Source: Salinibacter grassmerensis
Lineage (GTDB): Bacteria > Bacteroidota > Rhodothermia > Rhodothermales > Salinibacteraceae
Assembly (NCBI RefSeq): GCF_947077765.1
Contig: NZ_CAMTTF010000003.1
Span: 595,198 to 659,197, forward strand
Reading direction: 5' to 3'
DNA length: 64,000 nt
Part shown: positions 34,956 to 44,385 of the stretch, piece by piece
Numbering within the stretch: position 1 is the stretch's first letter
How the letters are laid out: each line of letters opens with the position of its first letter
Made by a program: the position numbers and the translations under genes
The notes under the pieces: generated by a model
Told to the model about the DNA's origin: nothing
The model's database searches: none
The model's input: only the letters and a program-made list of their open reading frames with translations

Positions 34956-36275
34956 CTAACGGCCCGCCGTCTCGGCCCTGTAAAGCAGGGCGGACGCCCG
35001 TCGGTCACGGAAGGCCTCCACCTCCTTCCTCCAAGACGCGATGATTGCCTCCGGGGACGCCCCGTTTCGGAGTTGCGTCAGCAGCCGATCGGTGCCTGCC
35101 AGTCGCGTGAGGTGCTCGGGCCGGCTCACGAACGCCGTGTCTCCCCGCACCTGTGCGCGCTGATGCATGGCATGAAGGGCGTGAAGGCCGACCTTTACCG
35201 GCTCCACGGCACGCCGATCCGTCATCCGCACCTCCAAGCCGTACAGCTGTTCTCCTTCGAATCGAGGGGCCGGGGCCCCCGGCCTGGATCGCGGCGTGAA
35301 GGCCGCCGTGTCCACCGCCACCCCAGCCAGATCCCGGGCGCGGAGCGTGTCGACCACCCGCTGGGCTGCTTCCGGCGGCCACGGTGCACCGATCTGACGA
35401 AACGGGCGCTCTGTCCCGCGCCCTTCACTCACCCGTACACCCTCAAAGAAGCACATTCCCGGGTATAGCAGCGCGGTCTCCCAGGTCGGCAAGTTGGGGC
35501 TTGGGGGCCTCCAGTCGCGCCCTGTGTCCGGCCACTGCGTGTTGCGCGACCAGTTTCTCATTTCTACCACCGATAGATCCAGCGCCCCGACGCCCGCGAG
35601 CAGCTGCTCGGACTGAATGTAGCGGGCCAGCTCCCCAATCGTCAGGCCGTGGGTGACTGGGATCGGGTAGCGCCCCACGAACGAGGCGTGGGCGGGCTCC
35701 AGAACAAAGCCATCGGTGTACGTCCCCCCCAGCGGATTTGGACGGTCGAGCACCACGAACGACAGGCCGGCCTCGGCGGCGGCCTGCATCGACAGGCCCA
35801 TCGTGGTGATGTACGTATAGAACCGAGCCCCGACGTCCTGTACGTCGAACACCAGAACGTCGAGTCCCTCGAGCATCGCCGGCGTCGGCCGCCGCGTGTC
35901 GCCGTAGAGGCTGTAGAGCGGCGCCCCTGTGCGGGGATCGCGATCGTCCCCCACTGCTTCCCCCGCGCCGGCCGTCCCCCGGAAGCCGTGCTCCGGTGCG
36001 AAGATGGCCCCGAGCTCCACTGCAGGGGCGGCGGCGAGGCGGTCCGCCAGGTGCGACGTGTCGACCCGCGTCGTGTGATTGGCGATCAGCCCGACCCGCT
36101 GGCCGGACAAGGACGCGAAGTCATTCTCGGCGAGCACCTCGGCCCCTGATTGCACCGGGGCGGGCTCCTCCGCATCCGGCGCACACCCGACCACGACCGC
36201 GGCCATCGCCCCCAGGAGGAGCAGCGCGCACTGTGCCCTGCGCCGCAATTCAAAAAGGTCCTGGAGGGCACTCAC
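34956..36275 (-). CDS. namZ: NamZ-type exo-beta-N-acetylmuramidase lipoprotein (DUF1343)
   Basis: Peptidoglycan-recycling enzyme that releases terminal MurNAc. 439 residues. A GTG start gives a signal ending in a lipobox (MAAVVVGC). Family signatures follow: [53 protein letters not shown] and LDRPNPLGG, the full DUF1343 pattern. The GTG overlaps the stop of ndk by four bases, so translation is coupled. Its cell-wall role fits the nearby mreD and PBP4 genes, although it is on a separate transcript. Confidence 0.9.
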   Translation of the reverse strand: MSALQDLFELRRRAQCALLLLGAMAAVVVGCAPDAEEPAPVQSGAEVLAENDFASLSGQRVGLIANHTTRVDTSHLADRLAAAPAVELGAIFAPEHGFRGTAGAGEAVGDDRDPRTGAPLYSLYGDTRRPTPAMLEGLDVLVFDVQDVGARFYTYITTMGLSMQAAAEAGLSFVVLDRPNPLGGTYTDGFVLEPAHASFVGRYPIPVTHGLTIGELARYIQSEQLLAGVGALDLSVVEMRNWSRNTQWPDTGRDWRPPSPNLPTWETALLYPGMCFFEGVRVSEGRGTERPFRQIGAPWPPEAAQRVVDTLRARDLAGVAVDTAAFTPRSRPGAPAPRFEGEQLYGLEVRMTDRRAVEPVKVGLHALHAMHQRAQVRGDTAFVSRPEHLTRLAGTDRLLTQLRNGASPEAIIASWRKEVEAFRDRRASALLYRAETAGR

Positions 36276-36700
36276 GTGTGGGCGACGATCTCGTGCTCGG
36301 GAAAGAAGTAGCCGGCCTCTTTCTGCCCATTCGACGGGGAGTCGGAGCCGTGGACGATGTTTTCCTGTATGGACCCGGCAAAGTCGCTCCGGATGGTTCC
36401 GTCCGCGGCCTCGTCGGGGTCGGTCGCCCCAATCAGGTCACGAAAGTCCGCGATGGCATTCTCTTTTTCCAGGACGACAGGCACGCACGGCCCGCTCGAC
36501 ATGAAGTCGGTCAGGTCATCGAAGAACGGCTTGTCTTCGTGCACCGCGTAGAAGCCTTCGGCCTCGGCCTTCGACATCGCAACCATCTTCATCGCGCGGA
36601 TTTGAAACCCGGCGTCTTGAATGCGGCGAAGAACCTCACCGACCTTTTCCTTGCGGACACAGTCGGGCTTGAGAATGGCGAGCGTGCGTTCGATGGCCAT
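36272..36700 (-). CDS. ndk: Nucleoside diphosphate kinase
   Basis: Transfers phosphate from ATP to nucleoside diphosphates through a phospho-His. 142 residues from [15 protein letters not shown]; the active-site segment NIVHGSDSP has His at about 117. [14 protein letters not shown] and [13 protein letters not shown] are family-typical. A longer frame to 36769 adds residues before the domain and is rejected. It is the first gene of a two-gene unit with the NamZ-type lipoprotein, through a four-base GTGA overlap. Confidence 0.96.
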   Translation of the reverse strand: MAIERTLAILKPDCVRKEKVGEVLRRIQDAGFQIRAMKMVAMSKAEAEGFYAVHEDKPFFDDLTDFMSSGPCVPVVLEKENAIADFRDLIGATDPDEAADGTIRSDFAGSIQENIVHGSDSPSNGQKEAGYFFPEHEIVAHT

Positions 36701-36959
36701 GGTGATCGAAGAGTAAAAGAGCGAGAGATGATGAACTGAACTCGACTGTGACTTTGCAATGTGGTTCACAAGCCGATGAGCTTAAAGTATGGGATGTACG
36801 GCTCTTTGCAGTCCCAATGGTGTTAGTCATCCGTGAATCCCAGAAGTCTGCTCGTAACGAGTGTGCCATCCACATTGCACTCCCCCATCCTCGGGGCAAC
36901 AGGGCTTCTCCCCATGCATTAGAGCTATTCCACTCTTCTCACAACCCCCCACGCAACCT

Positions 36960-37520
36960 GTGTCGACCCTCAACCACGCAACCCTCGGTGGCGGCTGCTT
37001 TTGGTGCCTGGAAGCAGTCTACGAAGAAGTGGACGGCATCACGGAGATTGTCTCCGGCTACGCCGGGGGCCACGTTCAAAGTCCCTCGTACCGGCAGGTC
37101 TGCAGCGGCACCACCGGCCACGCCGAAGTGGTGCAGCTGACCTACGATCCGTCGGTGATCGAGTACCAAGACCTCCTGGAGATCTTCTTTACGATCCACA
37201 ACCCGACCACCAAGGATCAGGAAGGGGCCGACGTGGGCCCGCAGTACCGATCCATCATTCTCCACCACGATGATGAGCAGCGAGAGATCGCCGAGGGCCT
37301 CATTGAAAATTTGGAGGCCAACGGGGTTTTTGGAGATCCGATCGTGACCGAGGTGGAGCCCCTGGACACCTTTTACCAAGCGGAGGACAAGCACCAGGAC
37401 TACTACGAGCGCAATCCGTCCCAGCCCTACTGCCAGTCCGTCATCTCTCCGAAGGTCGCCAAGCTGCGGAAGAAGCACGCCGACAAGCTGCAGGGGCAGG
37501 CCACCAGTCCAACCTCCTAA
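36960..37520 (+). CDS. msrA: Peptide methionine sulfoxide reductase A
   Basis: Reduces methionine-S-sulfoxide in proteins. 186 residues from a GTG giving VSTLNHATLGGGCFWCLEAV; the catalytic Cys is in GCFWC. YAGGHVQSPSYRQVCSGTTGHAEVV and NPTTKDQEGADVGPQYRS are diagnostic. An ATG at 36861 would add 33 unrelated residues, so the GTG is preferred. It is divergently transcribed from ndk across 259 bp. The resolving Cys is probably in PYCQSVISPK. Confidence 0.94.
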   Translation: MSTLNHATLGGGCFWCLEAVYEEVDGITEIVSGYAGGHVQSPSYRQVCSGTTGHAEVVQLTYDPSVIEYQDLLEIFFTIHNPTTKDQEGADVGPQYRSIILHHDDEQREIAEGLIENLEANGVFGDPIVTEVEPLDTFYQAEDKHQDYYERNPSQPYCQSVISPKVAKLRKKHADKLQGQATSPTS

Positions 37521-37580
37521 CCTTGTAGGGATACCCCCGCGGGGCACCCTCGCCGATGCCCGTTGGGGATGGGCGTTGCG

Positions 37581-38300
37581 TCACTGTCGGGCGAGGCCGA
37601 GGGTCATGAGGTGAAGGCCCTCCGCGCCAGCGTCCGCCAGCGTCTGCCCGGCGGCCACGGCAGTGGAGCCGGTCGTGAGCACGTCGTCCACCAGTAACCA
37701 ACGCCCCCCAGCCGCCGCCGGGTCGGCCAAAAAAGAGTCACGCACATTGCGCCATCGCTCCCCGCGAGACAGTCCGGTCTGTGAACGAGTGGGGTGCGGT
37801 CTGGCCAGGAGATCAGGGCGATCAGGACAGTTTAAGGCCTCCGCTACGCCTTCCGCCAGTGCGGCGCTCTGGTTGTACCCCCGCTCCAGCCGGCGCGTCC
37901 GGTGGAGCGGAACCGGCACCACGCCATCGGGCGTCGGGTATCGCTCCAGAAACGCATCCCCCATGAGTCGCCCTAGCGGCACGCCGTAGCGCGGGCGGTT
38001 CTGATACTTGAGCGCGTGCTGGACGGCCTGCAAGGTTCCCTCCTTGTCGAAGACCCACAGGGCCAGTGCTCCATCAAAGACGCCCTTCCCCACCGGCAGC
38101 CGATCGAGCCGGGCGGCCATTCCCATCTCGGGCGCCCGTTCTAGCGACTGTAGACACGCCGGGCACAGTGGAAGCTGTGGCGACTCGGCCCGGCCCCCAC
38201 ACCCGAGGCACCGCGGCGGGTAGACGATGTCGAGCAGGCCCTGTGCACAATCGCGCACGAACCGGACAACGCTCGAAGAAGTGGAAAGTCGTTCGGGCAT
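37581..38300 (-). CDS. comF: ComF-family phosphoribosyltransferase-like protein
   Basis: 239 residues from MPERLSTSSSVV. An N-terminal zinc ribbon (CLGCGG, then CPAC) is followed by a type-I phosphoribosyltransferase fold with the PRPP motif WLLVDDVLTTGST. VPVPLHRTRRLERGYNQSAALA and RSQTGLSRGERWRNVRDSF are ComF signatures. In competent bacteria ComF takes part in handling incoming single-stranded DNA; elsewhere its role is unclear. A longer frame to 38423 is possible but would place 41 odd residues before the ribbon. It is convergent with msrA. Confidence 0.88.
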   Translation of the reverse strand: MPERLSTSSSVVRFVRDCAQGLLDIVYPPRCLGCGGRAESPQLPLCPACLQSLERAPEMGMAARLDRLPVGKGVFDGALALWVFDKEGTLQAVQHALKYQNRPRYGVPLGRLMGDAFLERYPTPDGVVPVPLHRTRRLERGYNQSAALAEGVAEALNCPDRPDLLARPHPTRSQTGLSRGERWRNVRDSFLADPAAAGGRWLLVDDVLTTGSTAVAAGQTLADAGAEGLHLMTLGLARQ

Positions 38301-38497
38301 CTTGTGGTTTCCCCCTCCAGCCAGCGCACCGTTCGACCGACAGGACTGATTTTCAATAAAATACCGCCGACGGGATGCACCCGTACCCGGCATTGTATAG
38401 GTTTTTGAGTGTGGAGTCAACATGAAGCGGCCTGGGGCTCCCAGTCGTGCCCGAAAGGGCCTCCATCACTCCATCTCCCAAGAACACAGCGGGGCCG

Positions 38498-38734
38498 ATG
38501 TCCGAACGGATTCGACGTGGCATGCTGATCAAGAACACCGGGTCCGAGGCCGTGGAAGTGTCCATGTCATCCCGCCGGCTCCACCTCAATCCCGGCGAGG
38601 CGTCGTTCATCACGGCCGAGGAGGTGCGGGATTCTACTCTTCGGGTAGCGCTCCAAGAACGGTCGATCGCCATCGTTCGTCCAGCGACCTCCGCCGAGGA
38701 CGAGGCCCTGAGTGAGCGCCTCGACGACCAGTAG
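38498..38734 (+). CDS. Small conserved-looking protein, unrecognised
   Basis: 78 residues from MSERIRRGMLIKNTGSEAVE. The middle reads as short beta strands (VSMSSRRLHLNPGEASFITAEEV) and the end is acidic (SAEDEALSERLDDQ). No motif identifies a family. It is 44 bp upstream of the mannosyltransferase gene on the same strand, so the two are probably co-transcribed. Confidence 0.6.
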   Translation: MSERIRRGMLIKNTGSEAVEVSMSSRRLHLNPGEASFITAEEVRDSTLRVALQERSIAIVRPATSAEDEALSERLDDQ

Positions 38735-38778
38735 CCATTCGACGCTGCCCCTCTTTCACACCCTCGTCCGTCTCCCCG

Positions 38779-39930
38779 ATGAATGTTCTTGCCCTGGAGC
38801 CCTGGTACAGCGGGTCCCGCCGCCGCTTTCTGGATGGGCTTGCTGAGCACAGCGCGCACGATATCCGCTCGGTGACCATGCCGGGACGGTTCTGGCAGTG
38901 GCGGATGGAGGGCGGCGGCGTAACCCTGGCCCAGAAGGTGCGCTCGGTCGTGAACGACGGCTTCCGGCCCGACCTGCTCTTTGCCACGGACATGGTCAAC
39001 CTCCCGGCTGTGTTGTCCCTGGCCCGCCTTCACCTCGATGACGTGCCGGCCATCGTGTACTTCCACGAAAACCAGCTCACCTACCCGGTGCCCCCTGACG
39101 AGGAGCGGGAGCGGGCCTACGCCATCACGAATTACCTGTCGGCCCTGGCCGCCGATCGGGTCGTCTTCAACACCCAGTCGCATTTCGACGAGTTCACCGA
39201 GGCACTTCCCCAGCTCCTCCGCAATTTTCCCGACTTCACCAATATGCACACCGTGCGCGACATCCGCGACAAGAGCACGGTGCTGCATCCGGGCATCGAT
39301 CTCGCGGCCCACGACACGTACAAAAGCACGGGCGCGGACCGAACGCCACGCGGCACCGCCCCGCCCGTCGTGCTCTGGAACCAGCGGTGGGAGTACGACA
39401 AGAACCCGTCGGGCTTTTTTCGGATGATGAACCGGCTCGACGACGTCAAGGTGCCGTTTCGACTCATCCTGGCGGGGAAGCACTTCTACGAGCAGCCGGA
39501 GGAGTTTGAGCGGGCCTTCGAACGATACGCCGGGCGCGTCCTCCATTACGGCTACGCGGAGGACTTTGACCAGTACAGTCGCCTGCTGCACCGGGCGGAC
39601 GTGGTCGTCTCCACCGCCCGACACGAGTTCTTCGGGGTTGCCATCCAGGAAGCCATCTACTGCGGTTGTCACCCGGTTTTGCCCAATCGCCTCAGCTATC
39701 CGGAGCTGATCCCCCAGACGCACCACCGGCCCCTCCTCCACGCCCCGGTCCTCTATGACGACGAGGATCATCTCTTCGAGGTGCTCCGCTCTATTCTAAA
39801 GCAGGACGAACGGCCCCTTCCCCCCGATACCCTGCACCAGATGCCTGAGCCCCTCGATTGGCGCACCCACGCCCAGAACTACGACGAGTTGTTCGAGACG
39901 GTTGCTGAGCAGTCTCTCACACCGGCGTAG
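38779..39930 (+). CDS. tRNA-queuosine alpha-mannosyltransferase-like glycosyltransferase (DUF3524)
   Basis: 383 residues. The N-terminal DUF3524 pattern is clear: LALEPWYSGSRRRFLDGLAE, then TMPGRFWQWRMEGGGVTLAQ, then YFHENQLTYP. The C-terminal GT-B half carries NQRWEYDKNPSGFF and the donor-site segment STARHEFFGVAIQEAIYCGC. In animals and bacteria this family adds mannose to queuosine in tRNA-Asp (QTMAN). The bacterial substrate is inferred. Two tRNA genes follow, but they are tRNA-Glu and tRNA-His on the other strand. Confidence 0.85.
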   Translation: MNVLALEPWYSGSRRRFLDGLAEHSAHDIRSVTMPGRFWQWRMEGGGVTLAQKVRSVVNDGFRPDLLFATDMVNLPAVLSLARLHLDDVPAIVYFHENQLTYPVPPDEERERAYAITNYLSALAADRVVFNTQSHFDEFTEALPQLLRNFPDFTNMHTVRDIRDKSTVLHPGIDLAAHDTYKSTGADRTPRGTAPPVVLWNQRWEYDKNPSGFFRMMNRLDDVKVPFRLILAGKHFYEQPEEFERAFERYAGRVLHYGYAEDFDQYSRLLHRADVVVSTARHEFFGVAIQEAIYCGCHPVLPNRLSYPELIPQTHHRPLLHAPVLYDDEDHLFEVLRSILKQDERPLPPDTLHQMPEPLDWRTHAQNYDELFETVAEQSLTPA

Positions 39931-39953
39931 GCGACTGTGTCCAAACAGGAACA

Positions 39954-39985
39954 GAAAAAGCCCCGGAGGAAATGCCTCCGGGGCT
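39954..39985 (-). terminator. Intrinsic terminator of the tRNA-His/tRNA-Glu unit
   Basis: AGCCCCGGAGG (39959-39969) pairs perfectly with CCTCCGGGGCT (39975-39985) around a five-base loop. On the minus strand it runs into five T (plus A-run 39954-39958). It lies just after tRNA-Glu. Confidence 0.85.
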
Positions 39986-40000
39986 CTGGGACAAAGGAAA

Positions 40001-40078
40001 TGGTACCGCGTACGGGATTTGAACCCGTGTTACCGGCGTGAAAAGCCGGCGTCCTGGACCAGGCTAGACGAACGCGGC
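40001..40078 (-). tRNA. tRNA-Glu (TTC)
   Basis: Minus-strand cloverleaf: acceptor GCCGCGT/ACGCGGT (ending in a G-U pair), D-arm TCTAGCCTGGTCCAGGA, anticodon arm CCGGC-TTTTCAC-GCCGG with anticodon TTC, and T-arm CGGGTTCAAATCCCG. The 3' CCA is encoded. It follows tRNA-His by 40 bp and precedes a strong terminator. Confidence 0.93.
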
Positions 40079-40118
40079 ATCAATGGTGTCGATCCTATCC
40101 TTTCAGGATCGCAGGCTG

Positions 40119-40193
40119 GGTGAGTGGTGGGATTTGAACCCACGGCCTCTAGGACCACAACCTAGCGCTCTAACCGACTGAGCTACACCCACC
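40119..40193 (-). tRNA. tRNA-His (GTG)
   Basis: Minus-strand cloverleaf with the extra 5' G of tRNA-His: G plus acceptor GTGGGTG/CACTCAC, D-arm GCTCAGTCGGTTAGAGC, anticodon arm CTAGG-TTGTGGT-CCTAG with anticodon GTG, and T-arm GTGGGTTCAAATCCCAC. G-1 faces the discriminator C. A full CCA is not encoded. A short hairpin (GATCCT/AGGATC) in the spacer may help processing from tRNA-Glu. Confidence 0.93.
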
Positions 40194-40334
40194 ATTTAAA
40201 ACCGACAGACCTCATCGCTTTTGTGTCTCTTAGGACGCACATTTGCGCCGATACGTTTCCTCTGAGGTCGGCCGCGCCCCCGGTCCCGCCGTGAACTTTC
40301 CGTGACCCCTTCAGACTCGCTGGGGCGCACTCCG

Positions 40335-40805
40335 TCAGTTTCCGAGCTTGGGCATGAGCGTCGCCATCTCGATGGCAGCCTCGGCGGCCTCGCGCCCCTT
40401 GTTGCCAGCCTTCGATCCGGCCCGAGCGATCGCCTGGTCGACGGTATCGGTCGTCAGAATCCCAAACAGCACCGGCACCTCCGTGTCGAGGGATGTCTGC
40501 ATCGTCCCGCTCGTGGCCCCCGAGCACACGTAGTCGAAGTGAGGCGTCTCGCCCCGGATGACGGCGCCCAGGCAGATCACCGCATCGTAATCGCCGGTGC
40601 GGGCGCACTTCTGGGCCGCGACGGGAATCTCCCACGAGCCCGGTACGTGGACCACCGTGGCCTCATCTAGGTCGGCCCCGTGGCGCTCTAGCGTGTCGAG
40701 GGCGCCGTCGAGCAAGTCCTCGGTGATGTGCTCGTTGAAGCGCCCCACGACGAGGGCAAAGCGGTGGTCGTCAATGACGAGGTCTCCTTCGAGGTGCGTG
40801 GGCAT
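40335..40805 (-). CDS. ribH: 6,7-dimethyl-8-ribityllumazine synthase
   Basis: Penultimate step of riboflavin synthesis, forming a 60-mer or pentamer. 156 residues from [13 protein letters not shown]. Conserved segments are [48 protein letters not shown] with the catalytic His, and [16 protein letters not shown] longer frame to 40955 overlaps the upstream gene and is rejected. It lies 46 bp after the PHP gene on the same strand. No FMN riboswitch is visible in that short gap. Confidence 0.96.
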   Translation of the reverse strand: MPTHLEGDLVIDDHRFALVVGRFNEHITEDLLDGALDTLERHGADLDEATVVHVPGSWEIPVAAQKCARTGDYDAVICLGAVIRGETPHFDYVCSGATSGTMQTSLDTEVPVLFGILTTDTVDQAIARAGSKAGNKGREAAEAAIEMATLMPKLGN

Positions 40806-40851
40806 TGAGCGGACGGGCAAGGGCAAAGGGCGGCGTATTTGAGCGACGCTG

Positions 40852-41688
40852 TTACAGGGCAGCGTCCCGGAATCGTTCCCAGCGGCCCCGCACGAGCCCC
40901 ACGCTGCCCGGCCCATCGTCTTCCGCCTCCGGCCCGCCGTGGTAGTCGGAGCCACCGGTCATCAGCAGATCGTGGGCCCGGCAGATTTTCCGGTAGTAGT
41001 CGACGAGGTAATCGGGGTGGCTTGAGGCATAGCATTCGATGCCGTCCAGTCCCTGCTCACGGAGGGCCCGGAGCACGGGACTCGGCATCCACTGGCCGGG
41101 ATGGGCCAGCACCGCAGCGCCCCCTGCGGCGTGCAGCGTGTCGATGGCCGCCCCTGCGGACCGGGTCGGCGCCGGCACGTACACCGGCTGGTCCATCCCC
41201 AGGTACTGCTCGAACGCATCCCTGTAGTCGTCAACATGCCCCTCCGCCGCCAGAGCCCGCGCCAGGTGGGGGCGGCCCGGTGCCGCACTCGCCCCGACGT
41301 GCTGCTCGATCGTGTCGGCGGAGACATCAACCCCCTGGTCCGCGAGCCGTCGAACCATCTGCTGGAGGCGTTCTCGGCGTCGGGCGGTAAAGTCCGATAG
41401 GTAGTCGGTGAGGGCCGGATGCTCCGGATCAAACCCGTAGCCCAGGAGGTGAACGGCACGATCGTCCACTTCCACACTGAGCTCCACGCCCGACACGAAT
41501 CGAAGGCCGTGGGCCGCTGCCGCGTCGCGGGCCGCCGGGAGACCCTCTACGGTGTCGTGGTCCGTCACGGCGAATGCCTGAAGACCCTGCTCGGCCGCCC
41601 GAGCCACGAGCGCCTCCGGCGAGAGATACCCATCGGAGCACTGGGTGTGGGCGTGTAGGTCGGCGTGGACCGGTGCGTCGGACGTCAT
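40852..41688 (-). CDS. PHP-domain phosphoesterase (TrpH/RNase AM type)
   Basis: 278 residues from [20 protein letters not shown]. Metal-binding motifs of the PHP domain are present: [31 protein letters not shown] and TGGSDYHG. The family member YciV/TrpH (RNase AM) is a 5'-3' exonuclease acting on short RNAs and 3',5'-bisnucleotides; the same role is likely here. It is divergent from the HIT gene and upstream of ribH. Confidence 0.9.
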   Translation of the reverse strand: MTSDAPVHADLHAHTQCSDGYLSPEALVARAAEQGLQAFAVTDHDTVEGLPAARDAAAAHGLRFVSGVELSVEVDDRAVHLLGYGFDPEHPALTDYLSDFTARRRERLQQMVRRLADQGVDVSADTIEQHVGASAAPGRPHLARALAAEGHVDDYRDAFEQYLGMDQPVYVPAPTRSAGAAIDTLHAAGGAAVLAHPGQWMPSPVLRALREQGLDGIECYASSHPDYLVDYYRKICRAHDLLMTGGSDYHGGPEAEDDGPGSVGLVRGRWERFRDAAL

Positions 41689-41850
41689 AACTGGGCGGGG
41701 CGTGAGTCAGCACTGAGAGAGAACCCGCTTGGGGTCGTCTGCTCCGGAAAAAGCGGACAACTCTCTGGAGGCTATCGAACCGAACTTGTCCGGGCGGGTT
41801 CGTAAAACTGGTAGTTCACCATGTTGCTTTTCACCCACCCTTCGCGGCCG

Positions 41851-42390
41851 ATGGATCGCATGTGGAGCCCCTGGCGCTCGGCCTACGTGTCCGAGGCCAA
41901 CGACCGTGAGCCCGCCGACGACGAGTCAATTTTTACGGCCCTTCTGCGTAAGGAACGGGACGAAGAAAACCTCATTCTCTGGCGGGGGGAGCACGTGTTC
42001 GTCATCATGAACCGGCATCCCTACAACAGCGGCCACTTACTCACTCTCCCCTACCGCGAGGTCACACAGTACGACGCCCTGACCGTCTCTGAACAGCAGG
42101 CCGTGGCCGCCACCTTGGACCGGTGCATGGGGTGGCTCCGCGAGGCGCTCTCCCCCGATGGCTTCAACGTCGGAATGAACTTGGGCCGCGCAGCCGGGGC
42201 CGGCATTCCGGACCATCTTCACGCCCATGTCGTGCCCCGCTGGGATGGGGACACCAACTTCATGGCCACGACCGCGAACACGAAGGTGCTCCCCGAAGAC
42301 TTGCACACCACCTACGGCAAGCTCCGCGCGTCCATGTCCCCCGAAGCCCGCGACTCGACGAGGTCTGGCGTACAGGAGCCCTCTGAGTGA
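41851..42390 (+). CDS. HIT-family nucleotide hydrolase/phosphorylase
   Basis: 179 residues from MDRMWSPWRSAYV, the usual start of FHIT/Ap4A-phosphorylase-like bacterial proteins. The HIT catalytic motif is HLHAHVVPRW, and GMNLGRAAGAGIPDH precedes it as usual. Substrate is probably a diadenosine polyphosphate or adenylated nucleotide. A start ten codons upstream is possible. The C-terminal 15 residues look like a disordered extension. DUF72 follows 21 bp downstream, so they form an operon. Confidence 0.9.
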   Translation: MDRMWSPWRSAYVSEANDREPADDESIFTALLRKERDEENLILWRGEHVFVIMNRHPYNSGHLLTLPYREVTQYDALTVSEQQAVAATLDRCMGWLREALSPDGFNVGMNLGRAAGAGIPDHLHAHVVPRWDGDTNFMATTANTKVLPEDLHTTYGKLRASMSPEARDSTRSGVQEPSE

Positions 42391-42411
42391 CCCACACAGC
42401 TCTCCCCTTCT

Positions 42412-43452
42412 ATGAGTACGGCCTCCATTGACGACCGCCGCACCACGGTCGACGCGTACGACTTCCGGGAAGTACACCCGCACGTCCGCTTCGGCACGGC
42501 CAGCAACCGATACGGCGGCTGGGTCGGGCAGATCTATCCCCCCGAGCGGTACGCCGATCAGGTCTCGACCCGGTCTCGTAAGATGGGCGGCGAGACCTTC
42601 ACGGAACGACGGGTGCCCATCGAGTCGGTACGCGACTACTTCGAGCATTTCGCGGTGCTCGAACTCGACTTCACCTTTTACCGTCCGCTGCTAGAGGAAA
42701 ACGACGAGCGGGGATCGAACTACCACGTCCTCTCCAATTACGCCGAGCACGCTCCTGCGGACGCCTCGTTCTTGGTCAAGGCCCCGCAGAAGTTTTTTGC
42801 CCGCACCCTCCGCCGGGACGGAAAGTTCGTCGACAATCCCAATTTTCTTGACGCGGAGGGCTACGTGAACACGTTCCACGAGCCGGCCCTCGACATCTTG
42901 GGCGACCAGCTGGACGGAATCATTTTCCAGCAGGAATACCAGCGCGTGGCCGACAGTCCTCGTCCCGACGAGAACGTTCGCCAGCTCGACGACTTCTTCG
43001 GGGCTCTTCCCGAGGCCCCGCAACCCCATATCGAACTGCGCTCGGAGCACCTTCTGCGCGGTCCGTACTTCGACTGGCTCGCCGAGCGCGGACTGGGACA
43101 CGTCTTCAGCCACTGGACCTGGCTGCCCCCCCTCCGCCGACAGTGGGCCATGAGCGGAGAGCGGCTGACCGCGGCCGACGGACAGGCCGTGACCCGCCTG
43201 CTCACCCCGCGCGACATGAAGTACGCGGAGGCCTACGCGACGGCCCATCCCTTCGAGGAGCCCGTCGCCGAGCTCAGCGAGACTGAGCAGGCCCACGACA
43301 TGGTGCTCGACGTGACGGCCCTGGCGTTCCGGGCCGAGGCCCAGAACGCGACGCTCAACGTGATCGCGAACAACCGGGCATGGGGCAACGCCCCAGACCT
43401 CAACCGGACCGTTGCGCACCGCATCCTGGACCACGTGGAGAGCCAGGCGTAG
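42412..43452 (+). CDS. DUF72 TIM-barrel protein
   Basis: 346 residues. The DUF72 pattern is seen: FGTASNRYGGWVGQIYP near residue 27, VLELDFTFYRPL, FLVKAPQKFFART and IIFQQEYQR. DUF72 proteins are TIM barrels related to xylose-isomerase-like folds with unknown activity. The length is at the long end (usual 240-300), mainly through C-terminal helices. It shares an operon with the HIT gene and is convergent with yqgF. Confidence 0.85.
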   Translation: MSTASIDDRRTTVDAYDFREVHPHVRFGTASNRYGGWVGQIYPPERYADQVSTRSRKMGGETFTERRVPIESVRDYFEHFAVLELDFTFYRPLLEENDERGSNYHVLSNYAEHAPADASFLVKAPQKFFARTLRRDGKFVDNPNFLDAEGYVNTFHEPALDILGDQLDGIIFQQEYQRVADSPRPDENVRQLDDFFGALPEAPQPHIELRSEHLLRGPYFDWLAERGLGHVFSHWTWLPPLRRQWAMSGERLTAADGQAVTRLLTPRDMKYAEAYATAHPFEEPVAELSETEQAHDMVLDVTALAFRAEAQNATLNVIANNRAWGNAPDLNRTVAHRILDHVESQA

Positions 43453-43475
43453 GGTGATCGCCGTCGCGACCTGTT

Positions 43476-43907
43476 CTACCCCACGCGATTCAGGAACCCC
43501 TGCAGAATGACGGCCGCGGCAGCCGCGTCCACGCGTCCCTTATCGTACCGCCCCGGCTGGCTCACCCCGGCCTCTCGGAGAAGATCCTTCGCGATCTCAG
43601 AGGTGTACCGCTCGTCTTCCCGAGCAATCTTTATGTCCCCGAGGGCTTTGCGGATGCGCTCTACGTACGCCTCCACCATCTCTGTAGCCTCCTCTGCGGT
43701 GCCCTCTTCAGTGAGCGGCCACCCCACGACAACCCGATCGATGCCCTTCTCGTCCCGGAGCGTCCGGAGCACGTCGAGGGCTTCATCCGGCGCGTAGGTG
43801 CCATGGGGCTGCGCAAACAGGCGCAAGGGGTCGGCCACGGCTAAACCGACGCGCTTCGTGCCCACATCAACCCCCACGACGCGGGCCTCCGATGAGAGTG
43901 TGCTCAC
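43476..43907 (-). CDS. ruvX: Holliday-junction-resolvase-like protein YqgF/RuvX
   Basis: 143 residues from a GTG giving VSTLSSEARVVGVDVGTKRVG. The RNase-H-like fold has GVDVGTKRVGLAV, VVGWPL, DERYTSEIA and DKGRVDAAAAAVIL. The protein processes 16S rRNA ends or acts on junction DNA. The frame extends to 44114, but that part overlaps the HU-like gene in a different frame and has no domain. It ends the unit rel-HU-ruvX; the gap to HU is 55 bp. Confidence 0.9.
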   Translation of the reverse strand: MSTLSSEARVVGVDVGTKRVGLAVADPLRLFAQPHGTYAPDEALDVLRTLRDEKGIDRVVVGWPLTEEGTAEEATEMVEAYVERIRKALGDIKIAREDERYTSEIAKDLLREAGVSQPGRYDKGRVDAAAAAVILQGFLNRVG

Positions 43908-43962
43908 GGTAGACGAACGGACACGGTGTATCGGACAGGCTAACGCGGTTCTGGGGCAGGCA

Positions 43963-44343
43963 CTACTCGTCATCGGCGTCTCCGTCGTCGCGTTCCGCAC
44001 TTCCCTCCGGCACCTCGTACCCCAGCTCGCGGAGCGGCGTCTTGAGGACCTCCTCCACCCGCTTGCCGGGTCGAAATAGGGTCTTGCGCCGGCTGGGCAC
44101 AAACATTGGCTCATTGGTCTTGGGATTGCGGGCCGTCGGTTTGGCCTTCGTCTTCTTCACCTCGAACACCCCGAAGTTGCGGAGCTCGATCCGCCGCTCC
44201 GGGTCGGCCTCAATCATGAGATCGCCCAAGGCCGTGAGAACGGACCGGACCTGCTCTTTGGCCTCGTAAAGGGGACAATCCTGCATGTCCGCGACGCGGC
44301 GGGCCACGTCTTTCTTCGTTGCCGTATCGACTTGGTCTGCCAT
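43963..44343 (-). CDS. HU/IHF-family DNA-binding protein
   Basis: 126 residues. The HU fold starts at TKKDVARRVADM; the DNA-binding arm contains RIELRNFGVFEVKKTKAKPTARNPKTN, and RRKTLFRPGKRVEEV closes the fold. About 25 extra residues form an acidic C-terminal tail (EGSAERDDGDADDE), unusual for HU and consistent with the acidic proteome. It probably shapes nucleoid DNA. It lies 42 bp after rel on the same strand. Confidence 0.9.
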   Translation of the reverse strand: MADQVDTATKKDVARRVADMQDCPLYEAKEQVRSVLTALGDLMIEADPERRIELRNFGVFEVKKTKAKPTARNPKTNEPMFVPSRRKTLFRPGKRVEEVLKTPLRELGYEVPEGSAERDDGDADDE

Positions 44344-44385
44344 CGAGAGAGGAACGTGTGTCAGAATGCGAGCGAGGCCCCTGAG

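Noticed and set aside
38353..39771. Minus-strand open frame of 472 codons
   Set aside because: It is the antisense of the mannosyltransferase gene, whose product is clearly recognisable; the antisense translation has no domain.
40201..40270. Inverted repeat ACCTCA/TGAGGT between tRNA-His and ribH
   Set aside because: Short stem, long loop, no T-run and no conserved riboswitch features.
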